Assembly: GCF_018413465.1 (NCBI RefSeq)
Contig: NZ_JAHCDK010000003.1
Location: 186,001-250,000, forward strand
Length of the DNA stretch: 64,000 nucleotides
Direction of reading: 5' to 3'
From: Flavobacterium sp. CYK-55
Lineage (GTDB): Bacteria > Bacteroidota > Bacteroidia > Flavobacteriales > Flavobacteriaceae
A program made the translations under genes and the position numbers. This document shows positions 8,770 to 17,356 of the stretch, one piece after another (position 1 is the first letter of the stretch; every line of letters begins with the position of its first letter). The notes beneath the pieces are model-generated. The model saw only the letters and a list, made by a program, of their open reading frames with translations. It ran no database searches and was not told the DNA's origin.

Positions 8770-9510
8770 TCAATCCTGTTCCAAAGCCAAACTAAATACC
8801 GCCGAATCACCGCGATGAATGCTCATCTTCACAGGATGATTATCTAAATTTCCGCGCACAACAATTTCATCGCCCCACGATAATTCTTTGATAAAGTTCA
8901 TATCAAAAGCTTTGATTTTTTGTTCCAGTAAAATTTCTTTAGGCAAAACATCTAAACACCATTCCAAATATTTTACGTGGTTCACATGGTTGACAATATC
9001 CAAATCAGATAAGGCCACACGGTGTTTGTATAAAACTGGCGTGTCAGAAACCGGTAAAACTTTGTCAAAAGTATTTTGCGTTGCGCGCCAATCAGGGAAT
9101 TTTTCAAAATGCTCATGCGGCAAAATCAAACCTTCAGGCCGGCGTGAACGCGTGTTGAATACAGCCCAAAAAGTTTCAGCGCCCACATATTTTTCATTGT
9201 TTACCCACAATTCCAATGCGCGAACTGAACGTGAATTTTCTAATGAATTAATCCAAGTTTTAATGGTTACCTGATCTCTCCAACGCGGAAGTTTATTAAT
9301 TTCAACACGCATTCTACTGAGTACCCAAGCTTGGTCATGCACTTGCATATCAGTAAAACTAATACCGCCCAATTCTGAATGTCTGGCGGCTGTAAGCTGC
9401 ATGAGTTGACACAATTCAGTGTATTTGAGCAAACCATTGGGCATACACTGTATAAAATTAATGTCCCAATCAACTTTTAAAATAGAACTAAAATCAGGCA
9501 CTATGGGCAT
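8770..9510 (-). CDS. Acyl-ACP thioesterase family protein
   Basis: The protein has 246 residues and a double hot-dog architecture. The N-terminal half carries LKYTELCQLMQLTAARHSE and the conserved WVLSRMRVEINKLPRW strand of FatA/FatB-like enzymes. The C-terminal half repeats the hot-dog helix as SDLDIVNHVNHVKYLEW, where the Asn/His residues are the likely catalytic set. It should hydrolyse acyl-ACP or a related acyl thioester to free fatty acid; chain-length preference is unknown. It is the last gene of the minus-strand run and overlaps miaA by 17 nt. Confidence 0.87.
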   Translation of the reverse strand: MPIVPDFSSILKVDWDINFIQCMPNGLLKYTELCQLMQLTAARHSELGGISFTDMQVHDQAWVLSRMRVEINKLPRWRDQVTIKTWINSLENSRSVRALELWVNNEKYVGAETFWAVFNTRSRRPEGLILPHEHFEKFPDWRATQNTFDKVLPVSDTPVLYKHRVALSDLDIVNHVNHVKYLEWCLDVLPKEILLEQKIKAFDMNFIKELSWGDEIVVRGNLDNHPVKMSIHRGDSAVFSLALEQD

Positions 9511-10432
9511 TTTCTTTTATTTTTTGCTGAATTAATGCTACTATTTTTTCTGCATCGGTGGTGTAATCAAACCAAACAACATTTGGCGTGCGTCTAAACC
9601 AAGTAAGTTGACGTTTGGCAAAATGACGTGTGTTGGTTTTGATATTTTCTACAGCTTTTTCTAAAGATTCTTGACCATCAAAATAAGCAAACAATTCGCG
9701 GTAACCCACTGTTTGCAGCGCATTCAAATCTTTGTACGGATACAAACTTTTGGCTTCATCTAACAAACCTTGCCCGATCATCAAATCAACGCGATGGTTG
9801 ATGCGGTCATACAAAACCGAGCGTTCAGCCTCTAAACCTATGATGATAGGCGTGAAGTTTCTTTGCGTTTGCTTTTGATTCAAAAAAGACGAATACGGTT
9901 TTTGTGTGCCCAAACAAACTTCTACAAACCGCATCATACGCTGTGGGTTAAGTAGTGTTTGCGGGTTTTTAGCGCTTATTTTTTCGTAATATTTTAGGTC
10001 TAAAACCTTGAGTTGTTCTTGCAAATAGGCCAATCCTTTTTCTTGATATTGTTGTTGTACAGTTTGACGAACTTCTGAAGCTATTTCCGGAAAAGTATCA
10101 AAACCTTTGAGCACCGCATCTACATACAAACCTGAGCCGCCTACCATAATGGCAACATCATTTTTTTGATATAATTGGTCGAGTAGGGCAACAGCTTGCT
10201 TTTCGTAATCACCCACGGTGTACTGTTCGTGAATAGACAATTGTTGTACAAAATGATGGGGAGCAGCAGCTTGCTCGTCTGAAGTTGGTGCAGCTGTACC
10301 GATGTTCATTTCTTTGAAAAATTGTCGGCTGTCACAAGAGAGAATTTCGGCACCAAACACCTGAGCCAAACGAATGCTCAAAGCAGTTTTTCCGATGGCT
10401 GTGGGCCCAACAATAACAATGAGGTGTTTCAT
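9494..10432 (-). CDS. miaA: tRNA dimethylallyltransferase
   Basis: MiaA transfers a dimethylallyl group to N6 of A37 in tRNAs that read UNN codons. The 312-residue product has the P-loop GPTAIGKTAL, the SCDSRQFFKEMNIGTA motif with the catalytic Asp, GGSGLYVDAVL, and the late QTVGYRELFAYFDG and AKRQLTWFRR motifs. I place the start at the ATG that gives MKHLIVIV; the frame continues 9 nt upstream only to TTG codons. The flanking repeat copy begins just upstream of the start. Confidence 0.96.
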   Translation of the reverse strand: MKHLIVIVGPTAIGKTALSIRLAQVFGAEILSCDSRQFFKEMNIGTAAPTSDEQAAAPHHFVQQLSIHEQYTVGDYEKQAVALLDQLYQKNDVAIMVGGSGLYVDAVLKGFDTFPEIASEVRQTVQQQYQEKGLAYLQEQLKVLDLKYYEKISAKNPQTLLNPQRMMRFVEVCLGTQKPYSSFLNQKQTQRNFTPIIIGLEAERSVLYDRINHRVDLMIGQGLLDEAKSLYPYKDLNALQTVGYRELFAYFDGQESLEKAVENIKTNTRHFAKRQLTWFRRTPNVVWFDYTTDAEKIVALIQQKIKENAHSA

Positions 10433-10441
10433 ATACAACAA

Positions 10442-10517
10442 TCAGCCCCGATGGAAGTGGCATCCTTTGGCGGCGTTCTGAAGCGCCAAAGATACAACGA
10501 ACAGCGGGAATAGCTGC
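10442..10517 (+). repeat. Structured intergenic repeat, copy 2, Flavo-1-like
   Basis: The plus strand reads TCAGCCCCGATGG, then GGCATCCTTTGGCG, a loop, CGCCAAAGATAC and finally AGCGGGAATAGCT. The central stem pairs TTTGGCG (466-472 of this kb) with CGCCAAA (484-490). It fills the gap between the exonuclease gene and miaA, antisense to both, so if transcribed as RNA it has its own promoter or functions in the opposite sense. Confidence 0.75.
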
Positions 10518-11879
10518 CTAAAAATACATCATTTTTAAATGCTTGTCTTTGCGCAATTGGCCTTGAATAATCATGCGCACATCGCGATTGTTTTGCATCG
10601 GAATTAAGATGTTTTTGAGGATTTTGATGTTGCGAATTTGGTAGTTGAGATCGTAAAATGTGTAGCCTTTGTAGATGCCGTTTTCGATCAAAACCGCTGA
10701 GCGCTCGTTGACGTTTCGCCCGCGCGAGATGATGACCATAGTTTTGTTTTCAAACTGATGGTTGTTGATGAATTCCATCACGCGCTGATTGTACACTTCA
10801 GGAGATTCTTGACCCATACACGCGCCGTTGCATTCTTTGATGGTATACTGAAAACAATGGCTGTTAGTGTTGTAAATTCCGGTTAGTTTTTGACACAATT
10901 TATACTGGGCCGAAATTCTGAACAAAGCATTTTTACCTTCTTGAAAAGTAGTAAAAGCTGTGATTTCTTTTTTGCGACCGTCGGCTTTTTGCAGTTTTAA
11001 ATTGATATATCCTTGCGCATCAGTTTCGGCATAAAGCGCCCACTGAAAAATACTTTTGCGCTGCGAACGGTTATAAATAGGTTGATTGACTTTGATTTCT
11101 TGGCTTTCTTTGAGTAGCGCAATGAGCTCGCTTCCGGTTTCTTCATAGGTAACCATAAACACTTCAAGCTGAATTTTTTTGCATTTGTTGGTTGTGCCCG
11201 TAAAATGTTGGTTCACTCTGCGACGAATGTTTTTGCTTTTGCCGATGTAGATGATTTTTCCGTCTTCGCGGTGCATATAATAAACACCGGTGGCCGAGGG
11301 TAAACTCTCAACGATATCAGCGAGTTTAGGTGCCATGCCTTTGATAACTTCAGTCTGAATATATTTTTGTAAAATATTTTTCTCTACATCTTTATCAAGC
11401 AGCAACTTAAATAGCTTTACTGTAGCCATAGCATCACCACTGGCTCGGTGACGATCGGCCATCGGAATGCCCAAAGCGCGAACGAGTTTTCCTAAACTAT
11501 ATGATTTTTGATCCGGTATTAATTCTTGGGCAAGTTCAACCGTGCAAAGTGTTTTTTGCTCAAATTTATAGCCTAATCTTTTGAATTCGGTTCTGAGAAT
11601 GCGGTAATCAAACGAGGCATTATGCGCCACGATGATGCAATCTTGCGTAATCTCGATGATGCGTTTGGCTACTTCGTAAAACTTCGGGGCCGAGCGCAAC
11701 ATAGCGTTGTTGATTCCGGTGAGTTTGGCCACAAACGGCTGAATCGGAATTTCAGGATTGACCAAACTAATAAACTGATCCACGACTTGGTGCCCATCAA
11801 AACGATAGATGGCAATTTCAGTAATGCCTTCTTCGTTGTAGGCGCCACCGGTAGTTTCTATGTCGAGGATTGCGTACAC
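10518..11879 (-). CDS. DnaQ-like exonuclease fused to a GIY-YIG (UvrC/Cho-type) endonuclease domain
   Basis: The protein has 453 residues in two parts. The N-terminal DEDDh 3'-5' exonuclease carries DIETTGG (Asp6, Glu8), HNASFDYRIL and HRASGDAMAT with the proton-abstracting His. From about residue 190 a GIY-YIG nuclease domain follows: GVYYMHREDGKIIYIG, SKNIRRRVNQHF, then a conserved Glu region. The remaining C-terminal part resembles the accessory region of Cho-like proteins with cysteines in CFQYTIKECNGACMG. From family knowledge a role in DNA repair or replication-associated processing is likely. It lies between yggS and miaA on the same strand. Confidence 0.92.
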   Translation of the reverse strand: MYAILDIETTGGAYNEEGITEIAIYRFDGHQVVDQFISLVNPEIPIQPFVAKLTGINNAMLRSAPKFYEVAKRIIEITQDCIIVAHNASFDYRILRTEFKRLGYKFEQKTLCTVELAQELIPDQKSYSLGKLVRALGIPMADRHRASGDAMATVKLFKLLLDKDVEKNILQKYIQTEVIKGMAPKLADIVESLPSATGVYYMHREDGKIIYIGKSKNIRRRVNQHFTGTTNKCKKIQLEVFMVTYEETGSELIALLKESQEIKVNQPIYNRSQRKSIFQWALYAETDAQGYINLKLQKADGRKKEITAFTTFQEGKNALFRISAQYKLCQKLTGIYNTNSHCFQYTIKECNGACMGQESPEVYNQRVMEFINNHQFENKTMVIISRGRNVNERSAVLIENGIYKGYTFYDLNYQIRNIKILKNILIPMQNNRDVRMIIQGQLRKDKHLKMMYF

Positions 11880-11896
11880 TTATCTGTTTCTTAAAT

Positions 11897-12556
11897 TTAT
11901 CTGCTGCCAAAAATACTGCTGCCAATGCGCACCATATTACTGCCGCATTCAATGGCTAAGGCATAATCGCCTGACATGCCCATGGATAAAATTTCGGCTT
12001 TAAAATGGGGTAAAGTCAAGTTTTTGTATTGGTCAAAAATATTTTTGAGTGAATTAAACTCAGCTTTGATTTGCGTTTCATTGTCTGTAAAGCTGGCCAT
12101 GCCCATAAAACCGCGCACTTCAATATTCTGAAATGATTTGAATTCTTCGCTATGTAATAAATCTTCTATTTCAGCGGCGTCAAAACCAAATTTGGTATCT
12201 TCTTGTGCAATGTGTACTTGCAACAAACAGTTGATTTTTTTGTTGAATCGCGCCGCTTGACGATTCATTTCTTGCAGCAATTTCAAACTGTCAACCCCGT
12301 GAATCAGTTGTACATAAGGGATGAGATATTTGACTTTGTTGGTTTGTAAATGACCAATCATATGCCATTGGATATCTTTGGGTAATTGTTCCCATTTATC
12401 GGTCATTTCTTGAACCTTATTCTCGCCAAAAATACGCTGACCTGCTTGGTATGCTTCAAGAATATCTTCAGTAGGTTTGGTTTTTGAGACCGCTACCAAA
12501 GTAACTTGTTCAGGCAGTTCGGCTTTTATTTTTTGTAGGTTTTGTGCAATTGACAT
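11897..12556 (-). CDS. YggS/PROSC family pyridoxal-phosphate homeostasis protein
   Basis: This 219-residue single-domain alanine-racemase-like TIM barrel binds PLP and is thought to buffer free PLP and keep amino-acid pools balanced. The PLP lysine lies in VAVSKTKP near residue 30. GENKVQEM, WHMIGHLQTNKVK and the C-terminal LSMGMSGDYALAIECGSNMVRIGSSIFG are characteristic. I use the ATG giving MSIAQNL at 12556, because the longer frame would overlap the DUF1015 stop at 12567; this leaves a 10-nt gap. Confidence 0.93.
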   Translation of the reverse strand: MSIAQNLQKIKAELPEQVTLVAVSKTKPTEDILEAYQAGQRIFGENKVQEMTDKWEQLPKDIQWHMIGHLQTNKVKYLIPYVQLIHGVDSLKLLQEMNRQAARFNKKINCLLQVHIAQEDTKFGFDAAEIEDLLHSEEFKSFQNIEVRGFMGMASFTDNETQIKAEFNSLKNIFDQYKNLTLPHFKAEILSMGMSGDYALAIECGSNMVRIGSSIFGSR

Positions 12557-12566
12557 CTGATTATAA

Positions 12567-13787
12567 TTAAAGTTCATAAATCAAAAGTCCGCTTCTGAAC
12601 TTAGGTTCGATATAAGTACTTTTTGGAGGCATAATCAGTGAAGCATCTGCCAAAGCTTTAATTTCAGAAACAGCAGTCGGGTAGAGCATAAAAGCTACAT
12701 CAAACTCGCCTTCGTCAATGATTTCTTTGAGGGTGTGAATAGATTGTTTTCCAGGTAAATAATCAATCCGTTCATCATTGCGCAAATCATAGATGCCCAA
12801 CAGCGGTTTGAGCACTTGGTCATACAGAATCTGCGCATCGAGATTATCTAGAATTTCAGTGGAATTTTCAGTTGATTGTCTGTAAAACAAGGCATAAAAA
12901 GTTCCGTTCAGATACATACCAAATTCGTATTTGCTCTCGGGTTTCCAAACTTCGTGACCTTTTTCTTTGACAATGAAATTTTCGTTGAGTTTTTCAAGAA
13001 AAGCTTCTGCTGACCAACCATTGAGGTCGCGCACCATACGGTTAAATTCGTAGATTTTAATGTCTGATTCAGCAATTAAAAAACTCATGAAAAAATCAAG
13101 TCGTTCATCGCCTTGAGCGCGGTCTTGTTCGTAGAGCATTTCAGCCGAGGCCGATCTGTGATGACCATCGGCAATGTATAATTCAGGAATTTGCTCAAAC
13201 TGTTTTTGCAACCAGAAGATTTCGTCAGCTTGCTCTATTTTCCAGAGCGTGTGCTTTTCTTTGTTGGTAGTTGAAAACTCGTATAATGACTTTGTTGTCT
13301 TTTTTTGTTGTATCCAATGATTAAGTTCAAATTGGTCTGGATACATGATCAAAACAGGTTCAGTATTAAAACGCGTTTGGTGTAAATAATCCTTGAACAA
13401 TTCAACGCGGTACTGAAACGTATCTTCGTGTTTTTTGATGATGTTGTTCTGATAATCAGCAATCGAAGTTCCGGCTACAAAACCTGTAAAACTTTGTAGC
13501 TTATTTTTGATTTCGTATAAATAAATACAAGGCGTTTCATCTTGAACAAAAACACCTTCAGCTTTAAAATCGTGGTATTTGTGCGCAACATTCTTAAAGC
13601 GTTTTTCTAATCCGATTTTTTGTGCATTTACATAAGCCGGATTGAGCACATGTAAAAATGAAAACGGATTAAAATCAAGCCAAGCTGCTAGTTCAGCAGG
13701 ACTGTAATCATCGTACGTACGACAAGTCACCAATCCGACTTTATCGGGCGTAGGGCGAACTGCTTTAAATGGAATGAGTTGTGACAC
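12567..13787 (-). CDS. DUF1015 family protein
   Basis: The 406-residue protein matches the DUF1015 family: the N-terminal FKAVRPTPDKVGLVTCRTYDDYS, the central DGHHRSASAEM and the late YLPGKQ segment are its landmarks. Family members often sit near serine-biosynthesis or amino-acid genes, but the biochemical role is unknown to me. It lies between the 3-hydroxyacyl-CoA dehydrogenase (8-nt gap) and yggS (10-nt gap), so the three are probably one transcript. Confidence 0.88.
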   Translation of the reverse strand: MSQLIPFKAVRPTPDKVGLVTCRTYDDYSPAELAAWLDFNPFSFLHVLNPAYVNAQKIGLEKRFKNVAHKYHDFKAEGVFVQDETPCIYLYEIKNKLQSFTGFVAGTSIADYQNNIIKKHEDTFQYRVELFKDYLHQTRFNTEPVLIMYPDQFELNHWIQQKKTTKSLYEFSTTNKEKHTLWKIEQADEIFWLQKQFEQIPELYIADGHHRSASAEMLYEQDRAQGDERLDFFMSFLIAESDIKIYEFNRMVRDLNGWSAEAFLEKLNENFIVKEKGHEVWKPESKYEFGMYLNGTFYALFYRQSTENSTEILDNLDAQILYDQVLKPLLGIYDLRNDERIDYLPGKQSIHTLKEIIDEGEFDVAFMLYPTAVSEIKALADASLIMPPKSTYIEPKFRSGLLIYEL

Positions 13788-13795
13788 TTTTTGAT

Positions 13796-14689
13796 TTAGT
13801 TTTTAGCAAACATTTTGGCTACTTTTTCGGCCTTTTTGCTCTCGCTGTAGTCATAAAAACCTTCGCCTGATTTAACGCCTAATTTACCGGCGCGCACCAT
13901 GTTTACCAGTAGCGGACAAGGCGCATATTTTGGGTTTTTAAATCCGTCGTACATCACATTTAAAATCGCCAAGCAAACATCTAAACCAATAAAGTCCGCC
14001 AATTGCAACGGGCCCATCGGGTGTGCCATTCCAAGCTTCATCACAGTGTCAATTTCATAAACGCCGGCTACTCCGTTGTATAAAGTTTCAATTGATTCGT
14101 TGATCATCGGCATCAAAATACGGTTGGCCACAAACCCGGGATAATCGTTTACTTCAACCGGAACTTTGCCCAATTTTACCGATAATTCCATGATGATTTT
14201 GGTGACTTCATCCGTAGTATTATATCCGCGGATGATTTCAACCAATTTCATAATCGGCACCGGATTCATAAAATGCATTCCAATCACGCGCTCCGGATGC
14301 ACCACCACAGCACCAATTTGGGTAATAGAAATAGATGAAGTATTGGTTGCCAAAATGGTATTGTGCGCGCAAACTTCGCTGAGTTGTCTAAAAATATTGA
14401 GTTTTAAATCGACATTTTCGGTAGCGGCTTCCACCACCAAATCAACTCCGGTTACGCCGTCTTTAATGTCGGTATAGGTGATGATGTTGCCAATGGTTTG
14501 ATGCTTGTCGGCTTCGGTGATGGTTCCTTTGGCAACCATTCTGTCTAGGTTGGCAGCAATGGTAGCCATGCCTTTGTCGAGTGATTTTTCAGAAATGTCG
14601 ATGAGTTTTACGGTAAATCCGCTTTGGGCAAAAGTATGAGCGATTCCGTTGCCCATAGTTCCTGCGCCGATAACTGCAATATTTTTCAT
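13796..14689 (-). CDS. 3-hydroxybutyryl-CoA / 3-hydroxyacyl-CoA dehydrogenase
   Basis: The 297-residue enzyme has an N-terminal Rossmann fold with GAGTMGNGIAHTFA and the SSISITQI segment. The catalytic His lies in GMHFMNPVPIMKLVE, and the C-terminal 3HCDH domain carries GFVANRILMPMINE and GMAHPMGPLQLADFIGLDV. It oxidises 3-hydroxyacyl-CoA to 3-ketoacyl-CoA with NAD(P), or works in reverse. Short stand-alone length fits Hbd/PaaH type enzymes rather than FadB fusions. No thiolase or crotonase gene is adjacent, so the pathway is open. Confidence 0.93.
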   Translation of the reverse strand: MKNIAVIGAGTMGNGIAHTFAQSGFTVKLIDISEKSLDKGMATIAANLDRMVAKGTITEADKHQTIGNIITYTDIKDGVTGVDLVVEAATENVDLKLNIFRQLSEVCAHNTILATNTSSISITQIGAVVVHPERVIGMHFMNPVPIMKLVEIIRGYNTTDEVTKIIMELSVKLGKVPVEVNDYPGFVANRILMPMINESIETLYNGVAGVYEIDTVMKLGMAHPMGPLQLADFIGLDVCLAILNVMYDGFKNPKYAPCPLLVNMVRAGKLGVKSGEGFYDYSESKKAEKVAKMFAKN

Positions 14690-14701
14690 AAAGTGTGTAT
14701 T

Positions 14702-15667
14702 TTATTTTTGATAAGATTCAATGATTTGATAGGCTACGCGCAAAGCTTCGGTTCCGTCTTCGAGCGTAACAATAGGTGTGGTGTTTTTGTTGATGGCATC
14801 GGCAAAAGTTTCGAGTTCATCTAAAATAGCATTGTTGGGCGCAACCTCAGGGTTGTTGAAATAGATTTGTTTGCGCTCACCTTCGGCATTTTGTAAAATC
14901 ATGTCAAAATCACCGGGCACTTCAGGCGCGTCTTTCATTTTAACCACTTCGCAGATTTTATCGAGATAATCAACCGAGATATAGGCATCTTTTTGAAAGA
15001 AGCGCGACTTGCGCATATTTTTCATCGAAATACGACTTGAAGTAATATTGGCCACACAGCCGTTTTCAAATTCTAAACGCGCATTGGCAATATCAGGAGA
15101 CTGGCTCAAAACCGATACGCCGCTGGCGTGCACCGCTTTTACTTTTGATTTTACAACGCTCAAAATGGCATCAATGTCGTGGATCATCAAATCTAAAACC
15201 ACCGGAACATCGGTGCCGCGCGGGTTGAACTCAGCCAAACGATGCGTTTCAATAAACATCGGATTTTCAATTTGATCTTTGACGGCAATAAAAGCCGGAT
15301 TGAACCTTTCTACGTGGCCAACTTGTCCTTTGACGTTGTATTCTTTAGCTAACGCGATGATTTCTTCGGCTTCTTCAACCGTATTTGAAATGGGTTTTTC
15401 AATAAATACATGCTTGCCCGATTTGATGGCTACTTTGGCGCATTTGTAGTGTGAAAGGGTAGGTGTTACAATATCAATAACATCAACGGCATGGATAAGT
15501 TTAGCGATGGTATCGAAACGCTTGTAGCCAAATTCGGCAGCTATTTTTTCGGCATATTCCGGGTTTTCATCATAAAAACCAACCAATTCATATTTTTCAG
15601 ATTGTTGTAATAAACGCAGGTGAATTTTACCGAGATGACCGGCACCCAGTACGCCGACTTTTAACAT
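14702..15667 (-). CDS. Gfo/Idh/MocA family oxidoreductase
   Basis: The 321-residue protein starts with a Rossmann motif GAGHLGKIHLRLLQQ, has the family EKPISNTVEEAEE stretch (Lys of the EKP motif, near residue 95) and the C-terminal alpha/beta domain with DLMIHDIDAIL. It should be a soluble NAD(P)-dependent oxidoreductase acting on a sugar or a cyclic polyol; the substrate is unknown. It is the first gene of the minus-strand run and has a TATTTTTG promoter element 17 nt upstream. Confidence 0.9.
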   Translation of the reverse strand: MLKVGVLGAGHLGKIHLRLLQQSEKYELVGFYDENPEYAEKIAAEFGYKRFDTIAKLIHAVDVIDIVTPTLSHYKCAKVAIKSGKHVFIEKPISNTVEEAEEIIALAKEYNVKGQVGHVERFNPAFIAVKDQIENPMFIETHRLAEFNPRGTDVPVVLDLMIHDIDAILSVVKSKVKAVHASGVSVLSQSPDIANARLEFENGCVANITSSRISMKNMRKSRFFQKDAYISVDYLDKICEVVKMKDAPEVPGDFDMILQNAEGERKQIYFNNPEVAPNNAILDELETFADAINKNTTPIVTLEDGTEALRVAYQIIESYQK

Positions 15668-15683
15668 ATACTATAGTTTTGAG

Positions 15684-15691
15684 CAAAAATA
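15684..15691 (-). promoter_or_regulatory. Candidate -7 promoter element (TATTTTTG) for the oxidoreductase-led operon
   Basis: On the minus strand TATTTTTG is a perfect TAnnTTTG match, ending 16 nt before the ATG at 15667. A clear -33 box is not seen. Confidence 0.5.
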
Positions 15692-15730
15692 GAAATTAAT
15701 TGGATTGGAATGATTCTGCCAAGCTGAATA

Positions 15731-15809
15731 TTTTAGCCCCGACAGCAGCAGCATCCTTTTTTTGGAGGAACGAAAAAAAAAGATAGAGCGAATGGCGGGA
15801 AAAAGCTTC
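15731..15809 (+). repeat. Structured intergenic repeat, copy 3, Flavo-1-like
   Basis: The plus strand reads TTTTAGCCCCGACAGCAGC, GCATCC, then a T7 run and an A9 run that can pair around GGAGGAACG, followed by AGATAGAGCG and GGCGGGAAAAAGCTTC. It separates the divergent oxidoreductase and pcm genes. The hairpin arms here are homopolymers, unlike the mixed arms of the other copies, while the conserved ends persist. Confidence 0.65.
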
Positions 15810-15816
15810 AAAAAAT

Positions 15817-15824
15817 TATATTTG
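15817..15824 (+). promoter_or_regulatory. Candidate -7 promoter element (TATATTTG) for pcm
   Basis: TATATTTG lies 37 nt before the GTG start of pcm and directly after the repeat element. Confidence 0.5.
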
Positions 15825-15861
15825 CCGACAGAATTTTACGCCCAAAAAATATTCAGAAAAG

Positions 15862-16503
15862 GTGAGAGATACCAGTAAACATCAAGGACTCAGGAATCAA
15901 TTGGCTAACCAGCTCAAAGAGAAAGGCATCACCGATGAACGCGTTCTAGAAGCGGTTCGCAAAGTGCCGCGCCATTTGTTTTTGAATTCAGGATTTGAAG
16001 ATTTTGCCTATCAAGACAAGGCATTTCCGATTGGCGCGGGTCAAACTATTTCACAACCTTATACGGTAGCTTTTCAGAGCCAATTGCTTGAAGTGCAAAA
16101 AGATCATAAAATTCTTGAAATTGGTACGGGCTCGGGTTATCAAACCGCTATTTTGTGTGTGATGGGCGCTAAAGTGTACAGCGTTGAACGCCAAAATGAG
16201 TTGTTCAAACAAACGTCTATTTTGCTTCCGAAACTGAATATTCGCCCCAAACATTTGTCTTTTGGTGATGGTTATAAAGGCTTGCCGAATCACGCACCTT
16301 TTGACAGTATTATTGTTACGGCCGGCGCTCCGATTATTCCGCAAGCGCTCATGGCGCAACTAAAAATTGGTGGACGTTTGGTGATTCCGCTGGGTGAAAA
16401 ACACCAAATCATGACCATGCTTATTCGCAAAAATGCCACTCAATTTGAAAAGCACGAATTTGGTGAATTTAGATTTGTTCCGCTTTTAGAAAACAAAAAT
16501 TAA
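15862..16503 (+). CDS. pcm: Protein-L-isoaspartate O-methyltransferase
   Basis: The enzyme methylates L-isoaspartyl residues with S-adenosylmethionine, starting repair of aged proteins. The 213 residues include VPRHLFL, FPIGAGQTISQPYTVA, the SAM motif ILEIGTGSGYQTAIL, the YSVERQ acidic loop and DSIIVTAGAPIIPQAL, all diagnostic of Pcm. The start is a GTG (MRDTSKHQG), since no ATG precedes it in frame. Its last four bases, TTAA, are shared with the stop codon of the convergent XRE gene. Confidence 0.95.
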   Translation: MRDTSKHQGLRNQLANQLKEKGITDERVLEAVRKVPRHLFLNSGFEDFAYQDKAFPIGAGQTISQPYTVAFQSQLLEVQKDHKILEIGTGSGYQTAILCVMGAKVYSVERQNELFKQTSILLPKLNIRPKHLSFGDGYKGLPNHAPFDSIIVTAGAPIIPQALMAQLKIGGRLVIPLGEKHQIMTMLIRKNATQFEKHEFGEFRFVPLLENKN

Positions 16504-16859
16504 ACTCCTTTTTGGCGCAGGCTTTCCATTTTATTTTTGAGCGATTCCATTTCATGAAACAGTTCGTCTAAGGCTGATGAATCTGTAGGCGAAAGTTCTT
16601 TTTCGATTTCTTTGAGCGCGCGCAAACCAAGAGCATCGTTATTGACTTCTTTGAGTATCTTCTGCTTGAACCACGCTACTGTAAGCAATTCTAAATCAAT
16701 TTTTAAAAGTTCAGAAAGTTGGTTGATTTGCGTGCGTGTGGGCAGGCGTTGTCCGTTTTCAAATTTGCTGATCAAAGCTTGGTCAATGTTCAGAAGCATG
16801 GATACTTCTCGGGTAGAATATCCGGTTTTTTCGCGGCCATTTTTGAGCAGATTTTTCAT
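16500..16859 (-). CDS. XRE-family helix-turn-helix transcriptional regulator
   Basis: The 119-residue protein has an N-terminal HTH_3 domain: REKTGYSTREVSMLLNID, then QALISKFENGQRLPT as the recognition helix (about residues 10-60). The C-terminal half is acidic and helical (LDELFHEMESLKNKMESL), probably for dimerisation. A nested palindrome lies immediately before its ATG, which suggests autoregulation. Nothing restriction-modification-like is adjacent. It lies 37 nt downstream of smpB on the same strand and ends by sharing a TTAA stop overlap with pcm. Confidence 0.88.
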   Translation of the reverse strand: MKNLLKNGREKTGYSTREVSMLLNIDQALISKFENGQRLPTRTQINQLSELLKIDLELLTVAWFKQKILKEVNNDALGLRALKEIEKELSPTDSSALDELFHEMESLKNKMESLRQKGV

Positions 16860-16860
16860 A

Positions 16861-16889
16861 TTGACTTATCTGAAGATAAATTTAGTCAA
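16861..16889. promoter_or_regulatory. Nested palindromic candidate operator at the XRE gene
   Basis: An inner inverted repeat TTATCTGAAGATAA (16866-16879) sits within outer arms TTGACT (16861-16866) and AGTCAA (16884-16889). It lies between the XRE start codon and its -7 element, the expected place for autorepression. Confidence 0.5.
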
Positions 16890-16891
16890 TC

Positions 16892-16899
16892 CAAAATTA
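16892..16899 (-). promoter_or_regulatory. Candidate -7 promoter element (TAATTTTG) for the XRE gene
   Basis: On the minus strand TAATTTTG matches TAnnTTTG and overlaps the last codon of smpB. It would give a leader of about 30 nt containing the palindrome. Confidence 0.5.
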
Positions 16900-17349
16900 A
16901 AAACTCTTTTTAAGTCGGTCCAGATCGCGTTTGGTATCTTGTTCTTTGAGTGATTCGCGTTTGTCGTAGGTTTTCTTTCCGCGGCATAGCGCAATTTCAA
17001 GTTTGGCTAAGCCGTTTTCGTTGGTGAACAATCTGAGCGGAATGATCGTCAAACCTTTGACCTGAACATTTTTGTGCAGTGATTTAAGCTCGCGTTTGTT
17101 GAGCAATAATTTACGCTCACTTCGGGCTTTGTGGTTGAATTGGTTGCCAAAAGCGTATTCTTCAACATAAGTATTGATCACAAAAAGTTCATGACCGCTA
17201 AATTCACAGAAACCTTCAGCAATATTGGCTTTACCCAAACGAATCGATTTAATTTCAGTTCCGCTGAGCACCATGCCGGCAGTATATGTTTCGAGAATTT
17301 CATAATCGAAACGAGCGCGTTTGTTGAGTATGTTGGCAGCTTTTTGCAT
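16897..17349 (-). CDS. smpB: SsrA-binding protein (trans-translation)
   Basis: SmpB binds tmRNA and delivers it to stalled ribosomes. The 150-residue protein has the family hallmarks: NKRARFDYEILETYTAGMVL, GTEIKSIRLGKANI, the SGHELFVINTYVEEY loop, RKLLLNKRELKSL, and the C-terminal GKKTYDKRESLKEQDTKRDL tail that enters the ribosomal A site. The start at 17349 is conserved. Its promoter ends only 7 nt before the ATG, so the mRNA has almost no leader. Confidence 0.97.
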   Translation of the reverse strand: MQKAANILNKRARFDYEILETYTAGMVLSGTEIKSIRLGKANIAEGFCEFSGHELFVINTYVEEYAFGNQFNHKARSERKLLLNKRELKSLHKNVQVKGLTIIPLRLFTNENGLAKLEIALCRGKKTYDKRESLKEQDTKRDLDRLKKSF

Positions 17350-17356
17350 TGGCCGC

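Noticed and set aside
16500..16859. Restriction-modification controller or antitoxin
   Set aside because: No methyltransferase, endonuclease or toxin gene is adjacent.
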